Numbered from the stretch's first letter, positions 42,145 through 51,289 are shown. The stretch is DNA of 64,000 nt from Gordonia malaquae NBRC 108250 (GCF_000344135.1 NZ_BAOP01000003.1:124001-188000), one strand, 5' to 3'. Numbers and translations: made by a program. The notes: generated by a model not told the origin, from the letters alone.

Positions 42145-42525
42145 ATGTCGATATCGATTGGATCGACGGATGCGTCAGTGCGGTGTTCGCCATTGGTGCG
42201 GGAGCCGCTGTCGGAACCGCAGTCCGTTGACCTCGCGCTTATGTTCCGGGCCCTCGGCGACCCGGTTCGACTACGCCTGTTGAGCCTGATAGCGAGTCAC
42301 TCGAACGGGGAGGCGTGCGTCTGCGACATCTCCCCGGCCGTCGACATCTCCCAACCGACGATCTCCCATCACCTCAAGGTCCTCAAGACTGCAGGGCTAC
42401 TCGACTCCGAGCGCCGAGCATCGTGGGTGTACTACCGCGTCGTTCCAGAGGTTCTGTCGTCGCTCGCCGAGGTCCTGCGAACAGGCGAGCTTGCTCCCGC
42501 GATCGAGACGAAGGCCCAACAGTGA
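42145..42525 (+). CDS. arsR: ArsR-family arsenite repressor (CVC type), copy 2
   Basis: 126 aa. ACVCDISPAVDISQPTISHH carries the As(III)-binding Cys pair, as in copy 1. The N-terminal 12 residues and the C-terminal 15 differ from copy 1, and the core is very similar with conservative changes (KALADP to RALGDP). Divergence here is clearly larger than in the arsR-cadI half, so the two halves of the duplication have different histories. GTGA overlap with acr3. Confidence 0.92.
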   Translation: MSISIGSTDASVRCSPLVREPLSEPQSVDLALMFRALGDPVRLRLLSLIASHSNGEACVCDISPAVDISQPTISHHLKVLKTAGLLDSERRASWVYYRVVPEVLSSLAEVLRTGELAPAIETKAQQ

Positions 42526-43631
42526 GCACCTCGGAGCGCCAACAAGTCGTCGGCAGATTGTCGACACTCGACCGGTTCCTGCCCGTGTGGATCGGCGTCG
42601 CCATGGTCGCCGGACTGTTTCTGGGCCGGATGATCCCCGGACTGAACACAGCGTTGGAGAAGATCCAGGTCGACGGCGTCTCCCTCCCCATCGCCCTGGG
42701 CCTGTTGATCATGATGTACCCGGTTCTGGCGAAGGTGCGCTACGACCGCCTCGACACCGTCACCGGTGACCGAAAACTGCTTCTGGGGTCACTGCTCCTG
42801 AACTGGGCGCTGGGTCCAGCACTGATGTTCGCCCTCGCCTGGCTGATGCTCCCCGACCTGCCCGAATACCGCACCGGGCTGATCATCGTCGGCCTTGCCC
42901 GATGCATCGCCATGGTGATCATCTGGAACGACCTCGCCTGCGGCGATCGTGAGGCCGCAGCCGTCCTCGTGGCCCTCAACTCGATGTTCCAGGTGGTGAT
43001 GTTCGCCGTCCTGGGCTGGTTCTACCTCTCGGTTCTGCCCGGCTGGCTCGGCCTCGAACAGACGACCATCAGCACCTCGCCGTGGCAGATCGCGAAGTCC
43101 GTGCTGATCTTCCTCGGCATCCCACTGCTCGCCGGGTACCTGTCACGCCGGATCGGCGAGAAGACCAAAGGCCGCGACTGGTACGAAGACCGCCTCCTTC
43201 CAAAGGTCGGGCCGTGGGCGCTGTACGGTCTCCTGTTCACCATCGTCATCCTGTTCGCGCTTCAGGGTGAACAGATCACCAGCCGCCCGTGGGACGTCAT
43301 TCGCATCGCACTCCCCTTGCTCGTCTACTTCGCGGTCATGTGGGGAGGCGGATATGTGCTCGGCGCAGCCATGGGCTTGGGATACGAACGGACGACAACA
43401 CTCGCGTTCACCGCGGCAGGCAACAACTTCGAGCTCGCCATCGCCGTCGCGATCGCCACCTACGGCGCCACCTCCGGGCAGGCACTCGCGGGAGTGGTCG
43501 GCCCGTTGATCGAGGTCCCGGTGCTGGTCGGCCTCGTCTACGTCTCACTTGCTCTCCGCAAGCGCTTTCCTTCTGCCCCGACATCCCCCACGGCCGCCGC
43601 CGGCGCCGACCCGACTAGGAGCGTGAACTGA
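42522..43631 (+). CDS. acr3: Acr3 arsenite efflux permease, copy 2
   Basis: 369 aa, GTG 42522. It keeps both Acr3 hallmarks, [19 protein letters not shown] and [16 protein letters not shown], and matches copy 1 over most of its length. Differences are concentrated at the N-terminus, in a few helix positions (for example AWLMLPDLP for AWIFLPDLP) and in the last 20 residues. Likely fully functional. arsC follows with the same TGATG overlap as in copy 1. Confidence 0.95.
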   Translation: MSTSERQQVVGRLSTLDRFLPVWIGVAMVAGLFLGRMIPGLNTALEKIQVDGVSLPIALGLLIMMYPVLAKVRYDRLDTVTGDRKLLLGSLLLNWALGPALMFALAWLMLPDLPEYRTGLIIVGLARCIAMVIIWNDLACGDREAAAVLVALNSMFQVVMFAVLGWFYLSVLPGWLGLEQTTISTSPWQIAKSVLIFLGIPLLAGYLSRRIGEKTKGRDWYEDRLLPKVGPWALYGLLFTIVILFALQGEQITSRPWDVIRIALPLLVYFAVMWGGGYVLGAAMGLGYERTTTLAFTAAGNNFELAIAVAIATYGATSGQALAGVVGPLIEVPVLVGLVYVSLALRKRFPSAPTSPTAAAGADPTRSVN

Positions 43632-44071
43632 TGGCCGACTCCCCCTCCGTTGCCGACATCGCGGCAACACCGAGCGTGCTGTTCGTATGCGTGAAGAACG
43701 GCGGCAAGTCCCAAATGGCTGCCGGCCTGATGCGCAAGGCAGCCGGCGAGGTCGTCGAGGTGCACTCAGCAGGAACCAAGCCCGGGACCACTGTCAACGG
43801 GCTGTCTGCCGAGAGCCTCGCCGAAGTCGGCATCGACATCACCGGCGAGACTCCGAAACCCATCGACCCCGAGTTGCTCGCCCGCGCCGACCTCGTGATC
43901 ACCCTCGGCCGCGAAGCCGTTGTCGATGCCCCCGCCGGGGTCACGCTGATCAACTGGGACACCGACGAACCGTCCGAGCGCGGGATAGACGGCATCGAAC
44001 GGATGAGGCTCGTGCGCGATGACATCACCGCCCGTGTGCTCGCGCTGGCGGCCGAACTCACTGCTGGGTAG
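43631..44071 (+). CDS. arsC: Arsenate reductase-like protein (C-x5-K loop), copy 2
   Basis: 146 aa. The loop [17 protein letters not shown] (C20, K26) is conserved with copy 1, including the Lys in place of the usual Arg, so that substitution is not a random lesion. The N-terminal 13 residues differ ([11 protein letters not shown]). In copy 2 the operon ends here: the fused arsC, oxidoreductase and acetyltransferase of copy 1 have no counterpart. 44072 marks the right border of the resistance region. Confidence 0.85.
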   Translation: MADSPSVADIAATPSVLFVCVKNGGKSQMAAGLMRKAAGEVVEVHSAGTKPGTTVNGLSAESLAEVGIDITGETPKPIDPELLARADLVITLGREAVVDAPAGVTLINWDTDEPSERGIDGIERMRLVRDDITARVLALAAELTAG

Positions 44072-44121
44072 CGACCGTCGGTCTACGAGACGCAATATCG
44101 ACCGTGGACAGCGGACCGAGA

Positions 44122-44547
44122 TCAGATTCCGCGCAGCACCCCGTCGTCGTCCGATGCGTCAATGAAGTCTTCCGGGTCGAGATTCGCGATGAGGAGATTG
44201 TCGACGACCGATGAGAGCATCCGAGGGATCACTCGAAGTTCTGCGAGTTCCGCGCTGTCTTCGCCCGCGAGCAGGTCGACTACGAGGATCGGGTATTCCG
44301 GAGACGACAGAGTGCGACAGTCTGCAACGTACGCGAAGTCGTTGTAGTCACCGCCTGAGTCCTTGGCCAGTCGGGCCAGGAAACCCCGATCTGCACCCTC
44401 GAATGCGCGGTCATCGACGAACGTGAAGTCCGATTCGCCTCTCGTGAGCTCCGTGACGACATCGATCAATTGCCGCCACTCCGCGTCACTGTCCGAATAG
44501 TCGGTCCGAAAGATGAGTACTGATCCTGTGGGGTACGCAACGGCCAT
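44122..44547 (-). CDS. DUF6924-like cytosolic protein
   Basis: 141 aa from ATG 44547 (MAVAYPTGSVLIFRTDYSDS). The pattern of an LIFRTD strand, SDFTFVDDRAFEGADRGFL, and the C-terminal PRMLSSVVDNLLIANLDPEDFIDASDDDGV is that of a small acidic actinobacterial family often found as DUF6924. It has no signal peptide and no catalytic motif that I know. It stands alone between the arsenic region and a lipoprotein gene. Confidence 0.65.
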   Translation of the reverse strand: MAVAYPTGSVLIFRTDYSDSDAEWRQLIDVVTELTRGESDFTFVDDRAFEGADRGFLARLAKDSGGDYNDFAYVADCRTLSSPEYPILVVDLLAGEDSAELAELRVIPRMLSSVVDNLLIANLDPEDFIDASDDDGVLRGI

Positions 44548-44627
44548 ACGCCAGCACGCTACCTGGGCAAACATTTGGAATCTGCGAAGTCGCTGGGACG
44601 AGATACTTCTGTCTATTCGCCCAGCAG

Positions 44628-45140
44628 TTACGACGTCAGACGGACCGCTCCGACGTTGCTTGAGCATTCGAGGTATGGAACGCCGGTTCCGCTCTCGCCG
44701 CACACCCACCTCTGCCCCGCCGCCGACACGTAGGTGACGCCGCGATCTCCCGCTTCGCGCTTCGCCCCGAGAGCAGCCGAAACGGCCATCGCCGTGGCGC
44801 ATTCCGGGCCGAATGACCACACGGCGAGCTGGTTGTAACCGTCGCCGCAGTATGTTCCGGCGGCGGACGGTTCATTCGGGTCGACCGGACTGGCCTCCGT
44901 CGGCTCGGACGGTGGCGTGGTGGTCGCGGTGTCGGCAGCCTCCGTAGCGGTGTCCGGAACGAGGACGGACGGCCGAGCGGACGACGGATGAGGTTGCGGC
45001 GCTTGCGTGCTCGGTGACGATTTGAGGGTCGATGCCGACGTCGGTTCAACGTTCGGCCCGCATCCGACGAGTAGCACCGCCGTCACGGCCGACACCAGAA
45101 CGCCGGCCGGTGCACGACTCTGCGCGAAGGTGATCATCAT
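44628..45140 (-). CDS. Putative lipoprotein with Pro/Ser/Thr-rich linker
   Basis: 170 aa. Lipobox LLVGC ends at C27, then a 70-residue disordered Ser/Thr/Pro linker, then a compact C-terminal domain from about 100 (YCGDGYNQLAVWSFGPECATA, YVSAAGQRWVCGES, YLECSSNVG) with four Cys that could form two disulfides. No known family. Probably surface-anchored. The next secreted protein gene starts upstream on the same strand with a 16-bp gap. Confidence 0.7.
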   Translation of the reverse strand: MMITFAQSRAPAGVLVSAVTAVLLVGCGPNVEPTSASTLKSSPSTQAPQPHPSSARPSVLVPDTATEAADTATTTPPSEPTEASPVDPNEPSAAGTYCGDGYNQLAVWSFGPECATAMAVSAALGAKREAGDRGVTYVSAAGQRWVCGESGTGVPYLECSSNVGAVRLTS

Positions 45141-45156
45141 CCTCTGCTCCTGACAC

Positions 45157-45681
45157 TCACGGAACGATCAATGCATTGAGGCCGGGAATGATGCTGCTGG
45201 GCGAACTCCCCTTGTACTGCTCACGCACCACGGTCACTGCCGCCACCACCAGACCTGCACCGGTGCGGGCCGTCGCCACAGTCGGCAGTGTGGCCGGGTA
45301 ACCGGTCACTGGAAAGCTCGGTCGCCGCCAGTGCCGCAATGCGACAGTTCCCGTCGCGCCGGTGGATAGGTTGTGCCACGCCACCGAGACATACCGGTAG
45401 GCGTACTGGTAGAACCACGGCGCCAGTCCGGTCGCGACGAACACGACAGAAGCCTCGCCCTGTGGTCGGGCGGTCACTCGAGTCTGTTGAAACGACCCGC
45501 CGGGGACTCCGCCGGGTCCGATCTCCACTCCGCCGATCGCCGGGATGGCGAAGGTCAATTGCCCGGCGGCTTGATTCGCTTCGGGTGCTGCGGACGCGAC
45601 TCCGTCGGTCAGAGACGACGCGAGGATCGCGCCGCCAAGTGCGACTGCTGCGAACGAGAGCGTCCCGGTTGATGTCGACAT
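45157..45681 (-). CDS. Secreted hypothetical protein
   Basis: 174 aa from ATG 45681 (ATG 45690 is also possible). The signal peptide includes LSFAAVALGGAILASSLTDGVASAAPEA with a likely AxA cleavage. The mature part is beta-rich (PAIGGVEIGPGGVPGG, VVFVATGLAPWFYQYAYRYVSVAWHN) with no Cys. It resembles secreted mycobacterial-type proteins of unknown role. Same strand as the lipoprotein gene, probably co-transcribed. Confidence 0.7.
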   Translation of the reverse strand: MSTSTGTLSFAAVALGGAILASSLTDGVASAAPEANQAAGQLTFAIPAIGGVEIGPGGVPGGSFQQTRVTARPQGEASVVFVATGLAPWFYQYAYRYVSVAWHNLSTGATGTVALRHWRRPSFPVTGYPATLPTVATARTGAGLVVAAVTVVREQYKGSSPSSIIPGLNALIVP

Positions 45682-45737
45682 CTCTTCCATCTCCTGTCCA
45701 GCGGTTGCCGCGACGCGGATCGGTCGCAGCCGCAGAT

Positions 45738-46091
45738 CTACTCGACGCCCGACCCGGCGTCAGACCTCGACACCTCCGGTCGTTCAAGCTCCTCAACAGG
45801 CGCCGAAGACTCGATGATGTCTTTGAGTGCCCGGACGTGATCGCGGTAGGCCTGGAGCCCGTCCTCAGTCAGAGCGAGTCGTAGCCGCGAACGCCCTGCT
45901 CGCGTCACGTACTCCTCACTGAGGTACCCGGCTTCTGTCAGCTGGGCGACCTGCTTGCTGAGGGCCGACTTCGACAGGTCCAACCGCGTCTGCAGTTCGC
46001 CGAACTCGACGTAGGACGAGGCAGCGGCGATCGCGCAGATCCGGAGGCGGGCCGGCGCGTGGATAACAGGATCGAACCTCGGCTCATGCAT
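45738..46091 (-). CDS. Winged-helix transcriptional regulator (MarR-like)
   Basis: 117 aa from ATG 46091. The HTH region FGELQTRLDLSKSALSKQVAQLTEAGYLSEEYV and wing RAGRSRLRLALTEDGLQAY are typical of compact winged-helix regulators that sense the loss of a membrane partner gene or stress. It overlaps the membrane protein gene upstream by 8 bp. A perfect 11-bp palindrome with GTTTCC/GGAAAC arms precedes that operon and is the natural operator. Confidence 0.85.
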   Translation of the reverse strand: MHEPRFDPVIHAPARLRICAIAAASSYVEFGELQTRLDLSKSALSKQVAQLTEAGYLSEEYVTRAGRSRLRLALTEDGLQAYRDHVRALKDIIESSAPVEELERPEVSRSDAGSGVE

Positions 46092-46476
46092 GGCCGAACC
46101 TCGCGCGGTACCGGCGGCCCATGTCAAGAGTCGTCGCACCAGCGAGCGCGCCCGCGACAAGCCACAGCCACGGCCGCTCGAGCCCGATTGCGAGAGCTGC
46201 GGGGGTTCCGGCCAGAACACACATCGCAACGACATAGGGTGCTGACTGCCGCGCGTCCGGCCGCACGTAGCCGTAACCGGGCCTCCCATACACCCTCCGA
46301 ATCCCGACGCCGACGACGCCGACCAGGCAGACGACGGTCACGGCCTTTCCGATGTCGTGAGGAAGGACCTGAGCCCAACACGCCACGGTGAGGAGCGTCG
46401 CCTGGACGACGAAGAACACCCACGGCAGCGGCGGGTTGCGAGTCGACTTCTCCGACTCGAGCGCCCACTGGATCAT
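46084..46476 (-). CDS. Four-helix membrane protein, partner of the winged-helix regulator
   Basis: 130 aa. Hydrophobic helices lie at about 19-38, 46-60, 82-98 and 102-120, joined by short Arg-rich loops (RRVYGRPGYGYVRP). No recognised family motif. It overlaps the regulator gene (ATGCATGA) and shares its promoter with the palindrome at 46508. Two-gene units of this sort usually regulate themselves. Transport or sensing function is unknown. Confidence 0.7.
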   Translation of the reverse strand: MIQWALESEKSTRNPPLPWVFFVVQATLLTVACWAQVLPHDIGKAVTVVCLVGVVGVGIRRVYGRPGYGYVRPDARQSAPYVVAMCVLAGTPAALAIGLERPWLWLVAGALAGATTLDMGRRYRARFGHA

Positions 46477-46507
46477 TCGTCGTGCGTCGTCGCGGTCGGA
46501 CGCTCCC

Positions 46508-46534
46508 CTACTGTTTCCATAAAGGAAACAGTAG
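46508..46534. promoter_or_regulatory. Perfect 11-bp palindrome, operator of the regulator/membrane protein operon
   Basis: CTACTGTTTCC (46508-46518), ATAAA, GGAAACAGTAG (46524-46534), 31 bp before the membrane protein gene. AT-rich core typical of a winged-helix repressor site; its position would block the promoter. Confidence 0.7.
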
Positions 46535-46638
46535 CACCGTTCTCGAGCAACTCAAACAGTCGGACGACGGACCCCCCGCTCGTTGGGCGAGTCGAAGCAG
46601 CAGGGGGAAGGCCATGCTCGCCTCAACCGCAGGAGAGA

Positions 46639-46992
46639 CTACTGCCCGTAGGTGTACCGAAGGTTCGCGTTGATGAGCGTTCCGATGCGTTGGCAGACGT
46701 GTCGGAGTTGAGAATCGGGAACGGGACTCTCCGCGAGCAACGTCCATCGCAGATCGGTTTCGCCGTCGACGTCGATCAAGTCGAACGCGACCTGTAGGTC
46801 AGGTCGCCTGGTCCACAGTGACGACCAGACCACACGCAGGGGTCGTTCAGATTCGATCATGGTCGGCTCGACCTCGTCATCGAACAGCGTCAGCCACTGC
46901 CTGGCGGGCTGCCGGTTCGGGGAGGTCAGATCCTCGAACACCACCGACGGCGGCGCCGGTTGCCTGCGGCGCTTGGTGGCTACCGGTTCCAC
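46639..46992 (-). CDS. Hypothetical protein, SRPBCC-like pattern
   Basis: 117 aa from GTG 46992. The order of strands (RQWLTLFDDEVEP, PLRVVWSSLWTRRPDLQVAFDLI, ETDLRWTLLAESPVPD) and the final helix HVCQRIGTLINANLRYTYGQ hints at a small SRPBCC-type fold, but no signature confirms it. No signal peptide. It follows the secreted protein gene at 47006 with a 13-bp gap, so they may share a transcript. Confidence 0.6.
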   Translation of the reverse strand: MEPVATKRRRQPAPPSVVFEDLTSPNRQPARQWLTLFDDEVEPTMIESERPLRVVWSSLWTRRPDLQVAFDLIDVDGETDLRWTLLAESPVPDSQLRHVCQRIGTLINANLRYTYGQ

Positions 46993-47005
46993 ACCCGGGC
47001 GTCGG

Positions 47006-47371
47006 TCATCGCTTCGGGGTGAGGAGGAACGATCCGATGACCGCGCCGCCGAGGTATGCCGGTCCGCGGTAGCCTCCGCGCCCGTCGGGATTCATGATCA
47101 CACGATGGCCCGGAAAGAAGTCGACGTAGTAGCTGCCGCGGCCCATCGGGTGGATCCGGTAGCGGCCGATCAAGACGAGGTCGTGACCTTGCACGCGACC
47201 GTCACGTTTGAGCAGAACGGCACCGCCAGACAGCGTCGTGGATGTGTAGGCGCCCGGCTTGACGTCGGCAGACGCTTGGCCCGCGACTCCGCCGACGGCC
47301 ACGGTGGCGGTGACCGCGACCACGACTGCAGCACTACGGAAAACCGCTGAACGCGATGGTGTGGTCATCAT
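47006..47371 (-). CDS. Secreted small protein, hypothetical
   Basis: 121 aa. Start at ATG 47371 or 47368 behind AGGAG. Signal peptide with AAVVVAVTATVAVGGVAGQASA cleaved after ASA. The mature part is basic and beta-rich (GGAVLLKRDGRVQGHDLVLIGRY, GSYYVDFFPGHRVIMNP). No Cys, no known family. Probably an exported actinobacterial envelope protein. Confidence 0.65.
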   Translation of the reverse strand: MMTTPSRSAVFRSAAVVVAVTATVAVGGVAGQASADVKPGAYTSTTLSGGAVLLKRDGRVQGHDLVLIGRYRIHPMGRGSYYVDFFPGHRVIMNPDGRGGYRGPAYLGGAVIGSFLLTPKR

Positions 47372-47501
47372 GTTCTCCTGACGTCTCGGGAATCTCAGTG
47401 TACGCCGCGATCACACCGCAAGCGCCGAATATCCGCTGGCCGCACAGGTTTTCGCGTGTTTGACCGCTTCGCCGCACACTCTTCCTCCGTAAGATCAGGC
47501 A

Positions 47502-47762
47502 ATGATCGCATCTGAGCGCACACCGCGAGGCCGGACTGCCGATGACCTCCTCTCCATCGCGCCGGACACGTCATGGACAACCGCCGACATTCACCTCCAC
47601 CAGCCAGGCACGGTCGGGAGCTGGTGCCACCGATCGACATACATCGGAGCGAGCGCAGCGGTTGTCGAACAGTTGCTCCTCACACCCGGGATCGAGGCGT
47701 GGGCGACCGATCAGAACCACAGGATCACCTGGGATGCAGACAGGCTCAACAGTTCGAGCTGA
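47502..47762 (+). CDS. Hypothetical small protein, 86 aa
   Basis: ATG 47502 without a strong ribosome site. The product has a folded-looking composition (SWTTADIHLHQPGTVGSWCHRS, AAVVEQLLLTPGIEAWATDQNHRITWDADRL), with Trp- and His-rich strands and no membrane helix. No family is recognised. 47763-47840 after it is clearly AT-rich and probably the promoter of the next gene. Confidence 0.45.
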   Translation: MIASERTPRGRTADDLLSIAPDTSWTTADIHLHQPGTVGSWCHRSTYIGASAAVVEQLLLTPGIEAWATDQNHRITWDADRLNSSS

Positions 47763-47840
47763 TCCAATTTTTAGATGGTCTTCCAATTTTAGTTCTCAAT
47801 CTATATTCTGGTCTAACCAACGCTCCTGGAGGAGACCTGA

Positions 47841-48758
47841 ATGCCCCCTGACCAGACACCGGCACCCCGCACCGACGTCACTTTCGCATCCGGCGACGCC
47901 CAGTGCGCGGCATGGCTCTACCTACCCGCGGGGTACTCGCCGGCCGCCCCGGGACCGATCATTGTGATGGCCCACGGCCTGGGCGGCGTCCGCGAGGAGC
48001 GGCTCGACGCATTCGCTGACCGTTTCTCTGCAGCCAGCTACGCCTGCCTCGTCTTCGACTACCGATACTTCGGCGCGAGCGGCGGCGAGCCGCGCCAACT
48101 GCTCGACGTCGCCAGCCAACGCGCCGACTGGAAAGCCGCCGTCTCCTACGCCCGCAGCCTCCCGGAGATCGACCCCGACCGCGTAGTCGTGTGGGGCACG
48201 TCGTTCAGCAGCGGTCACACGATCGTGACAGCCGCCGACGACAAGCGGATCGTGGCGGCAATGGCACAGTGCCCCTTCACCGACGGTCTCGCCTCAGGCC
48301 TCACGATGTCGCCACTCGTCAGCGCAAAGGTCACCGCGCGGGCAGTCCGCGATGTGATCGCCTCTCGCCTGGGCAAGGGTCCGGTCATGATCCCGACGTA
48401 CGGAGCACCCGGCTCGACCGCGCTCATGACCTCGCCCGACGCCGCCGCAGGCGTGCAAGCCCTCATTCCGGAGGGAGCGAGCTACCCGAAGGACGTGGCC
48501 GCTCGCATCGCCCTGCAGATCCCCCGCGAGTTCCCCGGACGCAAGGCGAAGGACGTCACGTGCCCGCTGCACGTGGTGATCTGCGAACGCGACACCGTCG
48601 CTCCCCCGAAACCTACGCAGAAGCACGTCGCCAAGGCGCCGAACGCCGAGATCAAGCTGTACGACGCCGGCCACTTCGACATCTACGTCGGCGACTGGTT
48701 CGAGCGCAACGTGACCGAACAGCTCGACTTCCTCACCCGTACCGTCCCCCTCGCCTGA
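47841..48758 (+). CDS. Alpha/beta hydrolase (DUF1100/BAAT-like fold)
   Basis: 305 aa, ATG 47841 after TGGAGGAGACC. It has an oxyanion segment VMAHGLGGVREERLDAFADRF, the nucleophile elbow WGTSFSSGH (Ser in GTSFS), an Asp in VICERDTVAPP and the His in DAGHFDIYVGDW, so a complete triad is present. The cap region is small. The family includes acyl esterases and peptidases of uncertain substrate. An AT-rich promoter lies in front. The decayed SDR gene follows 18 bp downstream. Confidence 0.85.
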   Translation: MPPDQTPAPRTDVTFASGDAQCAAWLYLPAGYSPAAPGPIIVMAHGLGGVREERLDAFADRFSAASYACLVFDYRYFGASGGEPRQLLDVASQRADWKAAVSYARSLPEIDPDRVVVWGTSFSSGHTIVTAADDKRIVAAMAQCPFTDGLASGLTMSPLVSAKVTARAVRDVIASRLGKGPVMIPTYGAPGSTALMTSPDAAAGVQALIPEGASYPKDVAARIALQIPREFPGRKAKDVTCPLHVVICERDTVAPPKPTQKHVAKAPNAEIKLYDAGHFDIYVGDWFERNVTEQLDFLTRTVPLA

Positions 48759-48776
48759 CGCCGATCGGAACTTCTG

Positions 48777-49497
48777 ATTACTCGATACGAACTCAGCGGA
48801 CGCACTGTCGTCCTCACTGGATCCACCGGCGGTCTCGGCGCCGCACTCGCCACCGAACTCCGCTCGCGCGGAGCCAATCTCGCTCTCCTCGACCTCCACG
48901 CAGAGGCGGTCCGGGATCAGGCGACATCGTTCGGCTCCGACTCCGTGGCGCGGGCCTGGACCGTCGACGTCCGGGACATGACGAGCATCCAGGCGGCCGT
49001 CGATGAGGCGGCCGAGCACTTCGGCCGAATCGACGTCGTCATCGCCAATGCCGGCGTCGGATCGATGGCAGCGTTCGTCCCACTCACCGCTCAACGGTCC
49101 GTACGTGGCGAGCAAGGCCGGAGTCTGGGCATTGGCCGACGCCACCCGACTCGAACTCCGCCACCACGGCGTGGACGTCGGCAGTGCACATCCGACGTTC
49201 TTCGAGACCCCGATGATGGACGACGTCCACGCCGACCCCGCAGGTCGGCGCCTCTGGGGCGGCAACACGTCCGGACTCTGGAAGATGATTCCGTTGGACG
49301 AGGTGGTGGCCACGATCGTCGACGGCATCGAACGACGGAAGCCGTTGATCGTCGCACCGAAGAGCAACTCGCTGTTCGCGCGGATTCCCGGCTTGATCCG
49401 ACCGATCGTTGATCGAATCGGCTTCCGCGGCAACACGATTCCCGATGCGGCGGCGCTTGCGAGCGAAACCGGCTGGATCAGCTCCCGGCACGACTGA
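48777..49497 (+). pseudogene. Short-chain dehydrogenase with internal deletion and no normal start codon
   Basis: Frame 1 from 48777 encodes TRYELSGRTVVLTGSTGGLG (Rossmann TGSTGGLG), a NAG-containing strand (VVIANAGVGSMAAFVPLT), then breaks. From about 49092 another frame resumes with LNGPYVASKAGVWALADA (catalytic Y-x3-K) to the C-terminus DTGWISSRHD-like end. About 40-50 codons that should hold the N-V/L-G and catalytic Ser strands are missing, with a frame change. The first codon would be ATT where ATG is expected. Both defects indicate inactivation, or a sequence error for the deletion. Confidence 0.8.
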
Positions 49498-49542
49498 CAG
49501 TTCGGGTCGCGTGACAGAATGCAGTCGTCGAGAGGAGGCCCG

Positions 49543-50154
49543 GTGCCCGACGAGAAGTCCCCGTCCCGCCAGATGCGCAAACGCACGGCGACGCGTGAAG
49601 CGATCATCGACGCCGCCGAGGCCCTCCTCGACGACGGAGGACTCGACGCAGTGACCCTGCCCGCGGTGTCCGATCGGGCGGACGTCGCGCTGCAGACCAT
49701 CTACAACCGCGTCGGTACGCGTGACGCCCTTCTGCTCGCGGTCGCCGAACGAGCACTCGCCGCGAACCGCGAGTACATGGACGCCGCTTACGCCCGTCCG
49801 GGAACGGCTGAGGAGCGTGTGATGGGCGCGGCTGCGGCGTATGCCGCCTTCGCTGCCGAGCGACCGCACCAGTTCCGTCTGCTGGCATCGCCGCCGGACG
49901 TCCCGGAAGCGTTGGAGCGCATCGCCGATCTCACCGACGAGCAGAACGGCAAACTTGCGGACGCGATCCGCGATGGAGTCGCCGACGGCACCGCCCGAGC
50001 CGATCTCGACCCCGACTTGACCGCCACCCTGCTGTGGGCGGCGGTCAACGGGGTCCTGAGCCTGAGTTGGCACGTCGGACGCTATCGGCACGACGTGGAC
50101 GAACTCCTCGCGCTGTTCGCATCATTGGTCGCCGACGGCCTCCGACCGCGGTGA
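49543..50154 (+). CDS. TetR-family regulator
   Basis: 203 aa, GTG 49543 with AGGAGG at 49533-49538. The HTH is AVTLPAVSDRADVALQTIYNRVGTRDALLLAV, and the C-terminal domain is helical (AAAYAAFAAERPHQFRLLAS, TATLLWAAVNGVLSLSWHV) as in TetR-C members. It follows the broken SDR gene in the same direction. It converges with the flavin reductase gene. Target unknown. Confidence 0.88.
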   Translation: MPDEKSPSRQMRKRTATREAIIDAAEALLDDGGLDAVTLPAVSDRADVALQTIYNRVGTRDALLLAVAERALAANREYMDAAYARPGTAEERVMGAAAAYAAFAAERPHQFRLLASPPDVPEALERIADLTDEQNGKLADAIRDGVADGTARADLDPDLTATLLWAAVNGVLSLSWHVGRYRHDVDELLALFASLVADGLRPR

Positions 50155-50172
50155 TCTGCTAGGCGTGATCGG

Positions 50173-50685
50173 CTAGGCCGACAGCTTCCGTTCGGCGCCG
50201 CCAGCGACCGTGTGAAACTCGTGGTCCCACCGCAGAAGAGGCGCGTGGCCCGCCCCCAGCACACCTCGGACCACACTGCCGACAACGAGGACCTGGTCGT
50301 TCACGGGCGTCGTCGACGCCGTCACGCACGAGAAGGTGGCGAGTGCGTCCGCCAGACGCAGGGTCCCGTCCGGTGACCGTTCGGCCCCGGCAGCGCGCAA
50401 CGCGGCAAGGCGTTCGGCGTGCGTGGTCTTCGCCGTGAGGCGACGGACCAGTTCCAGATGATCTGCAGCGAGCACGGATAACGTCCATGGCCCACCCTTG
50501 CTGATAGCGGCGAGTCCGGGCCGCGTCGCCCCGACCGAGACGGCCAGCGCGAACGGATCCACCGACGCCGTCAGCACGGATGCGGCGACGAAGAACGCGT
50601 CGTCGCCTCCGTCTCGGACGGTCACCAGACCGACTCCGCTGCCATACGTCGCGAATGCGTCGTACAGGTTCGTGTCCGACCCCAT
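50173..50685 (-). CDS. Flavin reductase-like domain protein
   Basis: 170 aa from ATG 50685. Split-barrel flavin-binding pattern: a VTVRDGGDDAFFVAASVLTASVDPFALAVSVG strand pair, GPWTLSVLAADHLELVRRL, FSCVTASTTPVNDQVLVVGSVV. It supplies reduced FMN/FAD to oxygenases or reduces flavins non-specifically. It begins 4 bp after the sodA stop and may therefore be co-transcribed and co-induced with it. Length fits the family. Confidence 0.8.
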   Translation of the reverse strand: MGSDTNLYDAFATYGSGVGLVTVRDGGDDAFFVAASVLTASVDPFALAVSVGATRPGLAAISKGGPWTLSVLAADHLELVRRLTAKTTHAERLAALRAAGAERSPDGTLRLADALATFSCVTASTTPVNDQVLVVGSVVRGVLGAGHAPLLRWDHEFHTVAGGAERKLSA

Positions 50686-50689
50686 CGGT

Positions 50690-51251
50690 TCAGAAGACCA
50701 GACGTCCGGGCGTGATCGCCGCGTCGAACCGCTCTTGCGCGTCGGCCCAGTTCGCGATGTTCCAGAACGCCTTGACGTAGTCACTCTTCACGTTCAGGTA
50801 GTCGAGGTAGAAGGCGTGCTCCCACATGTCGAGCTGAATGATCGGGACAAGCGTGGCCGGGATGTTGCTCTGCTGGTCGTACAGCTGAACGATGTGCAGT
50901 TTGCCGCCGAGCGTGTCCCACGCGAGGATCGCCCAACCCGACCCCTGAATGGTGAGTGCCGTCTGCTCGAAGTGCGCTCGGCTTGTCACCGCCGTCCGGC
51001 GAGAGGTTCTTCCAGAAGATGGAGTGGTTGATGTGACCGCCGAGGTTGAACGCGAGAGTCTTCTCCAGACCGACGATCGCACCGAAGTTCCCCGAGTCAC
51101 GTGCCTCGGCCAACTTCTCGAGAGTGGTGTTCAGTCCGGCCACGTAATTCGCGTGGTGCTTGGAGTGATGCAGTTCCATGATCTTGCCGGAGATGTGCGG
51201 CGCGAGTGCGTCGTAGTCGTACGGGAGTTCGGGCAGCGTGTAGTCGGTCAT
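50690..51251 (-). pseudogene. sodA: Superoxide dismutase (Fe/Mn) with an internal deletion and frameshift
   Basis: From ATG 51251 the frame encodes [22 protein letters not shown], the metal ligands H27-like in [11 protein letters not shown] and [19 protein letters not shown]. It then leaves frame near 50985. The other frame resumes [17 protein letters not shown] and runs through [23 protein letters not shown] (last ligands) to the stop. About 17-18 residues, the GELAxAIxxxFGSFDKF region, are missing. If real, this would remove a conserved helix. It is divergent from soxR across a SoxR box. An essential-type gene broken this way calls for a read check. Confidence 0.85.
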
Positions 51252-51289
51252 GTCGACGTCCTTTCGAAGAGGTGCGTTCGCCACGCTAT

